In this document: positions 25,827 through 36,148 of the stretch, one piece after another
Layout: every line of letters starts with the position of its first letter
How positions within the stretch are numbered: the stretch's first letter is position 1
Origin: Bifidobacterium breve
GTDB taxonomy: Bacteria > Actinomycetota > Actinomycetes > Nanopelagicales > Nanopelagicaceae
Length of the DNA stretch: 64,000 nucleotides
NCBI GenBank assembly: GCA_945883725.1
Contig: CAMCXZ010000003.1
Span: 1 to 64,000 of the forward strand
Direction of reading: 5' to 3'
The notes under the pieces: generated by a model
Database searches by the model: none
The model's input: the letters and a program-made list of their open reading frames with translations, nothing else
Told to the model about the DNA's origin: nothing
Program-made: the position numbers and the translations under genes

Positions 25827-26489
25827 TTAGAAAGTCGCTTCGGAGTGAGCTCCGCAGCCATGTGCAGCCGAAACTACGCGGCCATCTTCAGGTGAGATCG
25901 CATTAGCGCAAGCACCAAAAGCGCTGCGCATTGATCCGGCAATTGGAATAAAGAAGCCACATGAATTGCAAGGCTTGGGTGCCATCTGTGCCATTGGTGA
26001 ATTCGGCCCACGTTCACCATCATGCCAACGCTTAGCTGCTTGATCGCGACCTTCAATTGATAAAACCCGAGTGCGACCTAAACCTAATTCAAATGCTAAA
26101 CCTGGATCTAATTCTTCATCAGCCGGAAGTGCGGCCTCACCAGTTGTTAAGCGAGTGTCATCTAGCGATGAAGGAACGATGTCACCAACGCCGACATCAC
26201 CTGGCTGCAAACGATCACGGTATGGAATCCACTTTGGTGGAACAAGTGCATCGGGGCCTGGTAATACAACTACATCACAAAGAGTGGCAATAGATTTGCT
26301 ATCAACTTTAGAAACAGTTACTGCCCAACGCCATCCGCGATAGCCAGTTAAATTCGCTTCGAATAAATAAGTTGCAATGCGATCTTCATCATCAAAATCA
26401 ACAGTAACAAAATCGCCAACTAACTTGGCATCGCCGGCATCTTCAATCGCGGCGGCGTGTGCTAAATCGCGGGCATCCCATTTACTCAT
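25827..26489 (-). CDS. DUF3027 family protein
   Basis: The 220-residue product contains the actinobacterial DUF3027 region (LTGYRGWRWAVTV, WIPYRDRLQPGDVGVGD) and a C-terminal Cys-rich segment (CNSCGFFIPI ... FGACANAISP ... HGCGAHSE) likely to bind zinc. The function is unknown; conserved pairing with a cold-shock gene suggests a role in RNA metabolism. TACTCT six bases before the ATG suggests a leaderless transcript. The promoter sits directly next to the groEL terminator. Confidence 0.85.
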   Translation of the reverse strand: MSKWDARDLAHAAAIEDAGDAKLVGDFVTVDFDDEDRIATYLFEANLTGYRGWRWAVTVSKVDSKSIATLCDVVVLPGPDALVPPKWIPYRDRLQPGDVGVGDIVPSSLDDTRLTTGEAALPADEELDPGLAFELGLGRTRVLSIEGRDQAAKRWHDGERGPNSPMAQMAPKPCNSCGFFIPIAGSMRSAFGACANAISPEDGRVVSAAHGCGAHSEATF

Positions 26490-26509
26490 GGGCTAAGAGT
26501 AAAGCAGAA

Positions 26510-26538
26510 CGCCACCTTCGAGGTAATCGAAGGTGGCG
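26510..26538 (-). terminator. groEL terminator
   Basis: CGCCACCTTCGA-ggtaa-TCGAAGGTGGCG is a perfect 12-bp stem with a 5-nt loop about 40 bp past the groEL stop. A T-rich stretch follows on the minus strand. It lies next to the -10 of the DUF3027 gene (26496-26501). Confidence 0.8.
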
Positions 26539-26578
26539 CTTTACTTACTAAATGCTGTACGGGCGTACTAAATAGGCT

Positions 26579-28222
<1,644 letters not shown>

Positions 28223-28246
28223 TCATTGCTAGTCGTTTAGGGCGTT

Positions 28247-28273
28247 TTATCACTCACGCCCCTCGAGTGCTAA
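28247..28273. promoter_or_regulatory. CIRCE operator (HrcA binding site) of groEL
   Basis: TTATCACTC-N9-GAGTGCTAA matches the CIRCE consensus TTAGCACTC-N9-GAGTGCTAA with one mismatch. It overlaps the predicted transcription start of groEL. Confidence 0.92.
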
Positions 28274-28278
28274 CGCCA

Positions 28279-28307
28279 AATCTACGCAGAATTTTTCGCC
28301 CGCGCAA
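28279..28307 (-). promoter_or_regulatory. groEL promoter
   Basis: On the minus strand TTGCGC, a 17-bp spacer and TAGATT form a sigma-70-like promoter. Its start point would fall at about 28272, at the edge of the CIRCE palindrome. Confidence 0.7.
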
Positions 28308-28354
28308 AACGAGGGCAGCTGTGAAACTGGGGCCAATTGAGGTTAAAGGCGGGT

Positions 28355-28618
28355 TTAGCGGGCCGAACGAGCCTGAGTGCGGGCCTCACGAAGGCGGCGG
28401 AGGCGCTTAACTAGCATTGGTGAGGCAGCTAGGGCATCTTCGCGGTCAATCAAATCATTTAGCAGGCGGTAATACTTAGGCGCATCCATATCGAAGAGTT
28501 CCTTGATTGAGGACTCTTTGGCACCGGCATAACGCCACCAATTTCGTTCGAATTCTAGGATCGCCATTTCGAGGTCGGTCAGATTTACCGAGACCGAGTG
28601 CTGTTCTTGAGCGGACAT
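28355..28618 (-). CDS. DUF3263 family protein
   Basis: The 87-residue protein has the compact actinobacterial DUF3263 sequence: LEFERNWWRYAGAKESSIKELFDMDAPKYYRLLNDLID, which reads like a helix-turn-helix that pairs an ExxWW motif with a DNA-reading helix. It may be a small transcriptional regulator, but no function is established that I know of. TAAGAT seven bases before the ATG suggests a leaderless start. Confidence 0.85.
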   Translation of the reverse strand: MSAQEQHSVSVNLTDLEMAILEFERNWWRYAGAKESSIKELFDMDAPKYYRLLNDLIDREDALAASPMLVKRLRRLREARTQARSAR

Positions 28619-28669
28619 AAGGAGAATCTTACGTAACGCAAGTGAAAAAGTGTGGGAACTTCAAGTGAT

Positions 28670-30016
28670 TTATAGCCGCTGCAAAATCAGATCAATATCA
28701 CTGAATTTTGTCCACGGGTTGACTATGGCAAATCGCAAAATTGGCTGACCATCATGAGATGACGGTGGAATAAAGCCAACTTGGTCCGTTAACAATTTAT
28801 CACTCCACTTTTGATAATCAGATGTGGTCCAACCAGTGCGAGTAAATGCAACTATGGAAAGCTCTGGTTCGCAAAGTAAATTTAAATTTGGATGTTTGCT
28901 AACTTTTTTAGCCGCATATTTTGCAACTACCAGAGATTGTTCCATTGCTTCGGAATATGCATCGGTACCGTGCGCTGCGAGTGAAAACCAAAATGGTAAA
29001 CCGCGCGTGCGACGTGTTAACTGGATTGCGTAGTCTGATGGATTCCAATTTCCATCGTGCAGCGTGTCAAGGTATGAAGCATGTTGAGTGTGAACTTCGC
29101 GCGCTAATTCAGGTGCCCGATAAATCAGTGCACAAGCATCGTATGGTGCAAACAACCATTTATGTGGATCAACAATTAATGAATCTGCATTTTCTATGCC
29201 GTTGAACTTTGCGCGAACTGACGGAGCGCATAAGGCCGCTATTCCATAAGCGCCATCGACATGGAACCAAATATCTCGAGTTTTCGCAACTGCACCAATA
29301 CCAGCTAAATCATCGATGATGCCAAGATTTGTGGTGCCTGCCGTAGCAACTACTGCAAATACTCGACGGCCACTTTGTCGGTGCAGCGCATCAATTTCTT
29401 TGCCGACTACATCGCCTTGCAGCTTGCCATTTTCATCAACTGCAATCTTTAAAACATCGACATCCATTACTTGCGCAGCTGAAGCGATAGATGAATGTGC
29501 TTGTTCGCTACATGCAATTACCCAGCGCGCAGTATCGGGGAAATTTTTACGGGCTTGAGCGCGCGCTACAACTAGCGCGGAAAGATTTCCAACCGTGCCG
29601 CCTTGCACAAACACACCACCAGAACTTTGCGGCAGACCTGCTAAATCAGCAATCCAACGCAGCGCTTGATTCTCGGCAAATACCGCTCCAGCACCTTCTT
29701 GCCATGAGCCGCCATACAGAGCGCTAGCTCCAACCACTAAATCAAAGAGGTTTGCATATTCACTCGGGGCTGATGGAATGAAAGCTAAATTGCGTGGGTG
29801 ATCCGTTGAGATACAAGCTTTTGCTAAAACAGAAGTAAAAACATCAAGTGCTTCTTTACCACCTAGACCTTTTGCTGTAATTGTGTTTCCGACTTGGGCA
29901 AAAAGTTCAGCTTCTGAAAGCGGGCCATCTAAGGGTGGGTCACTCTTTAACCGCTCGAGGCTATAAGCCAGTACCTCATTGGCGAGCGCTTCGACTTCAG
30001 GTGTGAACTCATGCAT
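28670..30016 (-). CDS. PLP-dependent group II decarboxylase
   Basis: The 448-residue protein has the aromatic-amino-acid/glutamate decarboxylase pattern: a cofactor Gly-rich QGGTVGNLSALV, FHVDGAYG, and the PLP lysine in VDPHKWLFAPYD. It would decarboxylate an L-amino acid to an amine in the cytoplasm. The substrate could be an aromatic amino acid, glutamate or 2,4-diaminobutyrate; sequence reading alone does not separate them. It follows the DUF2867 oxidoreductase by 32 bp and may be co-transcribed. Confidence 0.88.
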   Translation of the reverse strand: MHEFTPEVEALANEVLAYSLERLKSDPPLDGPLSEAELFAQVGNTITAKGLGGKEALDVFTSVLAKACISTDHPRNLAFIPSAPSEYANLFDLVVGASALYGGSWQEGAGAVFAENQALRWIADLAGLPQSSGGVFVQGGTVGNLSALVVARAQARKNFPDTARWVIACSEQAHSSIASAAQVMDVDVLKIAVDENGKLQGDVVGKEIDALHRQSGRRVFAVVATAGTTNLGIIDDLAGIGAVAKTRDIWFHVDGAYGIAALCAPSVRAKFNGIENADSLIVDPHKWLFAPYDACALIYRAPELAREVHTQHASYLDTLHDGNWNPSDYAIQLTRRTRGLPFWFSLAAHGTDAYSEAMEQSLVVAKYAAKKVSKHPNLNLLCEPELSIVAFTRTGWTTSDYQKWSDKLLTDQVGFIPPSSHDGQPILRFAIVNPWTKFSDIDLILQRL

Positions 30017-30048
30017 GCTGAGAGTCTGCCACTAATTGAGAAATTTAG

Positions 30049-31530
30049 TTAACGAATATTGCGTTGGGTCTTTTTAACTATGTTGCGCAACATAGTTGGA
30101 AACACAAAGGTGTGAAATGGCAGCACTGAATACCAATACAACTGCCCACCTAAACCATTTGGCGTAAAGGTTGCCTCCTGCACGATGTGAGTTTTGCCGT
30201 CTACTTCACTCACTCTAAATTCCAGCCAAGCCTTTCCTGGTAAGACCATTTCAGCATATAAGCGCAATACGGATTCGCGTTCGATTTTCTCAACGCGCCA
30301 AAAATCTAAACTGTCTCCGACTCGTAAATGATCTGGGTCTCGCCGCCCTCGACGTAACCCAACGCCGCCAAACATGCGATCTAAAAGACCTCGAGCAAAC
30401 CAGAGGAAATCTGATCCATACCAACCATGCTGGCCGCCAATGCCTTCAATAGTTTTCCAGATCTGCGCTAACGGAATATCAGTTGTAGTTTCGCGGAAAT
30501 CTTTAAGAGTCATTTCACCGGCCCAGTCGGGATCTCCCTGAGCTTTCTGCCATGGCGCAGTTGGATAAGAAGCATCAGACCATCTGCTCTCTACTTGGCC
30601 ATCACTAGTTTTGGAAAGAGCGTAAGTAACTGCACTCTCGACATTGAGTAAGCCTTCGGGTGGTGGCGGTATCAAATCATTAATACTCTTTTTTGGATCT
30701 GCGACAACTTCATTAATCAACGAACCAACTAGTGGGCGAGCGAGTGCAGTCGGAACTGGAGTTACAAGCCCAATCCACAAACTTGATAGCTCTGGTGTTA
30801 GCACTGGAACTCTAATTATCCATCGGCGCGGCAAGCCGGATAACTTGGCAAATTTCTGCATCATGTCAGCGTAGGAAAGTATCTCGGGTCCACCGATATC
30901 GAAAACTTTATTTACTGGAACTTCAAGAAGCGCCGCATTTCGCAAATAATGAAGAACATCTCTAATCGCAATTGGGTGCGTCAAATTTGAAACCCATTTC
31001 GGCGTTGTCATGATTGGAAGTCGGTGAGTTAAATGACGCAACATTTCAAAGGAGGCAGAACCTGAACCAATAATAATTCCGGCACGTAGTTCTAAAACTG
31101 GGACAGTGCCAGAAGCTAATTCAGCCCCAGTTTGAACTCGCGAGGCTAAATGTTGGCTGGATTTTAGATCATTTGCGATTCCGCCTAGATAAACAATTTG
31201 TGATACCCCTGCTGCTTGCGCCGCTTGTGCAAATCCGCGCGCCATCACAGCTTCAATATCATCAAAATTCTTTCCCAAATTAATAGAGTGCAGCAAGTAG
31301 AAAGCGGTATGAATCCCAGTTAATGCTGCGATTAAGTCAGGTTGCGAATTGGCATTGCCTTCGACAATCTCAACGTGGTTAACCCAAGGTTGACCAGCTA
31401 TTTTATTTCTATCGCGCACCAAAACCCGGACCGATAAATCTTCATTCAATAGATTGCGGACTAATCGTCCTCCAACATAGCCAGAAGCCCCTGTTACAAG
31501 GTACTTGCGGTCTTTGGTCTGCGGCTCCAT
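30049..31530 (-). CDS. NAD(P)-binding epimerase-type oxidoreductase with DUF2867 domain
   Basis: The N-terminal half (1-300) is an atypical SDR/NmrA fold (YLVTGASGYVGGRLVRNLL, VYLGGIAND), and the C-terminal 150 residues form a DUF2867 domain (GLRRGRRDPDHLRVGDSLDFWRVEKI, lipid-binding-like START fold by family knowledge). The ATG at 31530 is chosen over the track's 31542 because TATGGT sits seven bases upstream, as for leaderless genes here. The substrate is unknown; a hydrophobic ligand is plausible. It is divergent from the NADH dehydrogenase gene. Confidence 0.85.
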   Translation of the reverse strand: MEPQTKDRKYLVTGASGYVGGRLVRNLLNEDLSVRVLVRDRNKIAGQPWVNHVEIVEGNANSQPDLIAALTGIHTAFYLLHSINLGKNFDDIEAVMARGFAQAAQAAGVSQIVYLGGIANDLKSSQHLASRVQTGAELASGTVPVLELRAGIIIGSGSASFEMLRHLTHRLPIMTTPKWVSNLTHPIAIRDVLHYLRNAALLEVPVNKVFDIGGPEILSYADMMQKFAKLSGLPRRWIIRVPVLTPELSSLWIGLVTPVPTALARPLVGSLINEVVADPKKSINDLIPPPPEGLLNVESAVTYALSKTSDGQVESRWSDASYPTAPWQKAQGDPDWAGEMTLKDFRETTTDIPLAQIWKTIEGIGGQHGWYGSDFLWFARGLLDRMFGGVGLRRGRRDPDHLRVGDSLDFWRVEKIERESVLRLYAEMVLPGKAWLEFRVSEVDGKTHIVQEATFTPNGLGGQLYWYSVLPFHTFVFPTMLRNIVKKTQRNIR

Positions 31531-31591
31531 GTGATAAACCATAGACTTAACCCATAACTTTTGCAGTTTCGAACTTGGAAGGAGGCGCTAA

Positions 31592-32815
31592 ATGGCCAAG
31601 CCTCGCGTAGTTATTTTAGGAGCCGGCTTCGGCGGTTTAACGGCTGCCCGCGAATTAGCTGGAAAAGCTGATGTGACGTTAGTCGATCGCCATAACTTTC
31701 AAACTTTCCTGCCTCTTCTCTACCAGGTAGCGACTGCTGGGTTAGCGGCTGATCATGTGGCTTATCCAGTTCGAAGCGGTCTGCGCAAAAGCGATATCAA
31801 ATTTCGTATGGGTTCACCGATCGAAATCGATCACAAAAACCAAGCAATAAAACTAGACAGCAGCGAAGTTCTACATTTTGATCACTTAATTTTTGCGCTG
31901 GGATCTGCAACAGCAGACTTTAATATTCCAGGAGTCAGCGAACATGCACTTGGCATGAAGAGCGTTGCCGATGCGATTAATATTCGAGCCGAAATCATGC
32001 GTAGATTTGAAGATCTCTGTCGCTTTGAAGATGACACTGTTCTTTCTTTAACCGTGGTCGGTGGTGGACCAACGGGTGTTGAGATGGCTGGTGCGTTAGC
32101 CGAACTAATTTCGGGTCCGCTCATGAATGACCACGAACATGCGGCAAAACATATGAAGATTAATTTAATTGAAGCTGGACCACGTCTGTTGCCTACTTTT
32201 TCAGCCAAGTTATCCGATCGGACTAAACGAGATTTAGAAAAGATGGGCGTTCAGGTTTTCCTAAATACTGCCGTAGCAAAAGTTGCGCCACGTAAAATCT
32301 CAATCAAAGATGGTGCTGATATCCCGTCTGAAGTAACTATTTGGGCTGCGGGTGTGCGCGGTGAACCAACTGCAGAAGCGCTAAAACTGCCAATTGTTAA
32401 ATCAAGAATTGATACGACACCTACATTGCAGGTAAATCATTACCCAAATATTTGGGCAATCGGTGACATTGCAGGCTTGACTGATGGAAACGGCAACTTA
32501 CTGCCCATGGTTGCTCCAGTTGCACTTCAACAAGGTGCTTGGGCAGCTAGGCAGATTTTGAATCTAAGCAATGGTCGCCCAACGCAAGATTTCAAATATC
32601 GCGATAAAGGTTCGATGGCCACGATCGGTCGCCATAAGGCTGTAGTTGAAGTTAAAAATCTTAAACTTACCGGAGTTCCTGCTTGGTTTATCTGGATTTT
32701 CCTCCATCTCTTCTATCTATTAGGTGGTCGCAATAAGGTTGGCACAATTGCAGACTGGACCTGGAACTACTTAACTTTTGATCGAGGAAATCGCCACATT
32801 ATGGATATTGCGTAA
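31592..32815 (+). CDS. ndh: Type II NADH dehydrogenase (NDH-2)
   Basis: The 407-residue flavoprotein starts RVVILGAGFGGLTAAREL (FAD Rossmann fold) and has a second nucleotide-binding motif VVGGGPTGVEMAGALAE, the TIWAAGVRG motif, and AIGDIAG near the FAD site. The C-terminal stretch (VPAWFIWIFLHLFYLLGG) fits a membrane-anchoring amphipathic region. It would pass electrons from NADH to quinone without pumping protons. A perfect AGGAGG site precedes the ATG. The hydrolase gene follows 13 bp downstream. Confidence 0.94.
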   Translation: MAKPRVVILGAGFGGLTAARELAGKADVTLVDRHNFQTFLPLLYQVATAGLAADHVAYPVRSGLRKSDIKFRMGSPIEIDHKNQAIKLDSSEVLHFDHLIFALGSATADFNIPGVSEHALGMKSVADAINIRAEIMRRFEDLCRFEDDTVLSLTVVGGGPTGVEMAGALAELISGPLMNDHEHAAKHMKINLIEAGPRLLPTFSAKLSDRTKRDLEKMGVQVFLNTAVAKVAPRKISIKDGADIPSEVTIWAAGVRGEPTAEALKLPIVKSRIDTTPTLQVNHYPNIWAIGDIAGLTDGNGNLLPMVAPVALQQGAWAARQILNLSNGRPTQDFKYRDKGSMATIGRHKAVVEVKNLKLTGVPAWFIWIFLHLFYLLGGRNKVGTIADWTWNYLTFDRGNRHIMDIA

Positions 32816-32828
32816 TCGAAAGTCGCAA

Positions 32829-33602
32829 ATGAAATATTTAAGTGTCTCTGGCTACCCACTTTGGAGTTTCGAGTGGGCCAATAATGGCGAAGTTGTACTT
32901 CTACTTCATGGCGGTTTAAGCGATACCGATTCTTTTGCCGATGTAATGGTTGAGCCTCTGCAAGATTCATTTCACTTATTCGCATATGACCGTGCCGGGC
33001 ATGGTCGCAGTGCTGATCAACCAGGCAGTTTCTATTTTGATTTTCAACGCGATGAAGCAATTGCATTTATCTCTGAAGTAATTAAGCAACCAGTTCATTT
33101 AGTTGGTTATAGCGATGGCGCAAATATTGCTCTAATGGTTGCTATTGCCCGGCCCGATCTAGTTAAATCGATTGTTTCAATTGCCGCTAACTTCAATCCT
33201 GATGGAATTGTTGATTTGCCGGAATTTGATCCGGCTGGAATCAGCGATGAATATCGAGCTTATTATTCTGAAATGTCGCCTGATGCCCCTGAAACGCTAG
33301 TTGTAAAGATCACAAAAATGCTTGAGATATGGAAGGTTGAACCAAATATTGATCTCGCAGATATCGCGCAAATAAATGTGCCAACGCTAGTAATGGCTGG
33401 CGATGATGATGTTGTAAAGCATTCACATTCGATTGAACTTTTTGAGGCTCTACCGCTTGGACAATTAGCGATTGTGCCCGGTACTTCGCATGGTTTAGTG
33501 AAAGAGAAACCTGAAATTGTTACTGCAATTATTAAAAGTTTCTTAAACGATCAGTCTTATCCGGTAACTCGGCAACCAATTCGCCGAACTAATCCTGCTT
33601 AA
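32829..33602 (+). CDS. Alpha/beta hydrolase
   Basis: The ATG at 32829 (MKYLSVSGYPLW) is chosen because the track start lies inside ndh. The 257-residue protein has LLLHGGLSDTDSF (oxyanion loop), the nucleophile elbow VGYSDGAN, an Asp in MAGDDDVV and a His in GTSHGLVKEKP, a complete triad. It belongs to the broad hydrolase/lactonase group. The substrate is unknown. Its end overlaps the convergent carbonic anhydrase gene by four bases. Confidence 0.88.
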   Translation: MKYLSVSGYPLWSFEWANNGEVVLLLHGGLSDTDSFADVMVEPLQDSFHLFAYDRAGHGRSADQPGSFYFDFQRDEAIAFISEVIKQPVHLVGYSDGANIALMVAIARPDLVKSIVSIAANFNPDGIVDLPEFDPAGISDEYRAYYSEMSPDAPETLVVKITKMLEIWKVEPNIDLADIAQINVPTLVMAGDDDVVKHSHSIELFEALPLGQLAIVPGTSHGLVKEKPEIVTAIIKSFLNDQSYPVTRQPIRRTNPA

Positions 33603-34111
33603 TTATCGATCGGTTCAATCTTGCCGGTTGCTACATGGTAAATCCCACCACTAACAATTACATTTTTAGGTATTAGCGGAAAAGCACGAATACGCGAGAG
33701 ATCTTGGCTTAGGGCAGCGCGCTGATCAACCACGGTATTAAACTCAAGTGAGCGAGTATCTACGCCATGTTTTTCTTCAATCATGGCATGAATAACTTCT
33801 TCATCCTCTTGGGCCATTCGACAATCGGTATGTGGCATCACCAAAATGCGATCAACACCGAGTAAGTAGGTCGCTAGAACTAAGGTACGAAGTACATCTT
33901 GAGTAACGCGAGCTCCAGCATTGCGCAGGATCTTGGCGTCTCCTGATTTCATTCCGACGACTGAGAGCGGATTGATCCGGGAATCCATGCAGGTAACAAT
34001 CGCTAATCCGCGAGCTGCTCGTCCAGTTAGTTCGCTATATTTAAAGTTTTTCACATAATCTTCATTAGCGCGCCAAAGATCTTCAAAGCCAGGATTAATT
34101 GGTTCGCTCAT
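33599..34111 (-). CDS. Beta-class carbonic anhydrase
   Basis: The 170-residue protein carries the zinc ligands in CMDSRI and HTDCRM plus the NAGARV segment, as in short beta-carbonic anhydrases of actinobacteria. It interconverts CO2 and bicarbonate for carboxylases in the cytoplasm. TAGACT seven bases before the ATG indicates a leaderless start. A tRNA-Thr gene lies directly upstream on the same strand. Confidence 0.93.
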   Translation of the reverse strand: MSEPINPGFEDLWRANEDYVKNFKYSELTGRAARGLAIVTCMDSRINPLSVVGMKSGDAKILRNAGARVTQDVLRTLVLATYLLGVDRILVMPHTDCRMAQEDEEVIHAMIEEKHGVDTRSLEFNTVVDQRAALSQDLSRIRAFPLIPKNVIVSGGIYHVATGKIEPIDN

Positions 34112-34155
34112 AACTCAGAGTCTAACAAATTAGGCAACTAAGCAGGATTAAAAAC

Positions 34156-34230
34156 TGGAGCCCCCCGTCAGGATTGAACTGACGACCTACGCATTACAAG
34201 TGCGTTGCTCTACCACTGAGCTAGGGAGGC
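34156..34230 (-). tRNA. tRNA-Thr (anticodon UGU)
   Basis: The reverse complement forms GCCTCCC/GGGGGGC acceptor, GCTC/GAGC D arm, ACGCA-CTTGTAA-TGCGT anticodon arm (anticodon TGT) and TCAGTTCAATCCTGA T arm. The 3' CCA is encoded. Confidence 0.95.
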
Positions 34231-34330
34231 CTTTACTTACATCGCTGCAAGGTTCGCAATTATGGCAGGAGATTGGAAAATTCAGAAATCGTTAACCATG
34301 TACCCAGCAAAACCCCTGTAGATTGCGCCT

Positions 34331-35248
34331 ATGCGACTCGGTGTTCTAGATCTCGGATCGAACACTATCCACCTACAGGTAGTAGATGCCCATCCAGGGG
34401 CGCGGCCTAGCCCGACCACAAATCAAAAGGTCGAGCTGCGCTTAACTGATTACCTTAATAAATCTAATGAGATCACTGAGGATGGGATTGCGCTGTTACA
34501 CCAAGCTATCTCTGATGCCGTAGATCATGCCCGCGAATTTAAAACTGATGAGATCTTAGCTTTTGCAACGTCTGCTATTCGAGATGCTCGCAATGGTGCA
34601 CGAATCTTGACCAAACTAAATGAAGAATTTGGCATTGAGATAAATATTCTTTCCGGCGATGAAGAAGCAAACATGACTTTTCTAGCGGCTCGGCGTTGGT
34701 ATGGCTGGTCAAGTGGTCGACTATTGGTAATTGACATTGGTGGTGGCTCGCTAGAAATTGGTATAGGCGATGACGAGCATCCTGAAGCGACTATTTCGTT
34801 ACCTCTAGGCGCTGCTCGACTTACGCGAGAATTTTTAGATAACGATCCTTACACAGGCAAGGAGATCAGAAACTTAGAATCAAAAGTACGCGAATTAGTC
34901 GTTTCTGAACTACCTGAGGAAATTGTTGAACATGCTGCTGATCAATTTGTTGCAACAAGTAAAACTTTTCGAACCCTTGCCCGGTTAGGTGCTCATTGGT
35001 TTAAAGGTGATCCAAATGTTCTAGAGCTAAGCGCCCTAATGATGATGATTCCTAAATTAAGTGAGATGACAGATAAATCTCGCGCAGAACTTCCGGGGGT
35101 ATCAGCCAGTCGCGCAAAACAAATTACTGCCGGTGCAATAGTTGCGCGAACCGTAATGGAAAGATTGCATATTACTCAGATTCAAATTTGTCCTTGGGCG
35201 CTACGCGAAGGCATTGTTTTACGCTGGTTAGACTGGATGGAACGCTAA
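34331..35248 (+). CDS. ppx: Ppx/GppA family exopolyphosphatase
   Basis: The 305-residue protein has the actin-like ATPase phosphate loops LDLGSNTIHLQV and VIDIGGGSLEIGIG. The length matches the short actinobacterial Ppx group, which lacks the C-terminal HD region of E. coli Ppx/GppA. It would release phosphate from polyphosphate or act on pppGpp. TAGATT six bases before the ATG suggests a leaderless start. It converges on mutT1 and ppk1, so polyphosphate synthesis and breakdown genes face each other. Confidence 0.9.
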   Translation: MRLGVLDLGSNTIHLQVVDAHPGARPSPTTNQKVELRLTDYLNKSNEITEDGIALLHQAISDAVDHAREFKTDEILAFATSAIRDARNGARILTKLNEEFGIEINILSGDEEANMTFLAARRWYGWSSGRLLVIDIGGGSLEIGIGDDEHPEATISLPLGAARLTREFLDNDPYTGKEIRNLESKVRELVVSELPEEIVEHAADQFVATSKTFRTLARLGAHWFKGDPNVLELSALMMMIPKLSEMTDKSRAELPGVSASRAKQITAGAIVARTVMERLHITQIQICPWALREGIVLRWLDWMER

Positions 35249-35252
35249 AGAA

Positions 35253-36146
35253 TTAAACGGCTGGTGCTTCGATCCAGTCAACGGCAACAACTTCGCCATC
35301 GCGATGATGCAGAATGAATGCCTCTCCTGGTTGTAGCTCAACTTCGATCTTCTTAAAATTCTTCTTTCCAATCAATTTCTTCACCAAATTAGGCAGAATT
35401 GGATTATGGCTACAAACAACCGCATTTAGATCAGGCTTTAGTAGGCTCCATACGTAATCAAGTGGCGCTTCTTTATCTTTTTCATATCTGTATTCGGATA
35501 AGTCTCGTGAAAATATTGGAACTAGCTTCATAGATTTAGCCATAGGGTCGATTGTTTCAATGCATCGTTGCGCGTCGGAAGTATGAATTTCGGTAATGCC
35601 ATAATTTTGGTAAATCGAATGCATCCGCTTTGCTTGACGTTGACCTTTGTTATCTAGCGGACGATCGCCATCATCGCCTTCCCACTCTTCACGTTTTAGG
35701 GCTTTAGCATGTCGAAGTAACACTATCGGAGTGGTATTAATGCCAAAACTTTCAAAAAACTTAATTATCTCGCGATCATCATCGACACTGACTTTTTTCT
35801 TAGCATCTGAAACTGAAAGCCAAATTACTTGGTCGACTTCATGAGTATCTCTTGGTCCAATTGATTTACCAGTTGCTTTAGCCGACCAATAACGAACTTC
35901 TTTAGGAGTTCCTTCGGCTAGATATTTGGCAATGCCAATCTCAGGACCCAATACTGGTTCAAAACCAGTTTCTTCCATGGCTTCTCGAGCAGCACAAGCT
36001 AGGTGTGTTTCACCTTGTTCTACTTTTCCTTTGGGTAAAGACCAATCATCATATTTTGGGCGGTGAACCAAAGCGATTTCAGTAGTTTTCTTAGTTACTC
36101 GCCAAAGAACAACACCAGCACCTTGAATAACTTCGGTTTCGCTCAC
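35253..36146 (-). CDS. mutT1: Two-domain Nudix hydrolase plus histidine phosphatase (MutT1-like)
   Basis: Residues 1-135 form a Nudix domain with the full box GKVEQGETHLACAAREAMEETGFE. Residues 140-297 form a histidine phosphatase domain (VLLRHAKALKREEW, HTSDAQRC, VVCSHNPILP). This architecture matches mycobacterial MutT1, which cleans 8-oxo-dGTP and diadenosine polyphosphates. It starts three bases before the end of ppk1's coding direction neighbour and is encoded directly after ppk1 in the same direction, the same pairing as in Mycobacterium. Confidence 0.92.
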   Translation of the reverse strand: MSETEVIQGAGVVLWRVTKKTTEIALVHRPKYDDWSLPKGKVEQGETHLACAAREAMEETGFEPVLGPEIGIAKYLAEGTPKEVRYWSAKATGKSIGPRDTHEVDQVIWLSVSDAKKKVSVDDDREIIKFFESFGINTTPIVLLRHAKALKREEWEGDDGDRPLDNKGQRQAKRMHSIYQNYGITEIHTSDAQRCIETIDPMAKSMKLVPIFSRDLSEYRYEKDKEAPLDYVWSLLKPDLNAVVCSHNPILPNLVKKLIGKKNFKKIEVELQPGEAFILHHRDGEVVAVDWIEAPAV

Positions 36147-36148
36147 AG

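Noticed and set aside
28355-28618. groES next to groEL
   Set aside because: The small gene next to groEL is DUF3263, not a co-chaperonin; no groES-like sequence is in the window.
34264-34323. 19-codon ORF upstream of ppx
   Set aside because: No ribosome-binding site, hydropathy or coupling; the ppx -10 overlaps its end.
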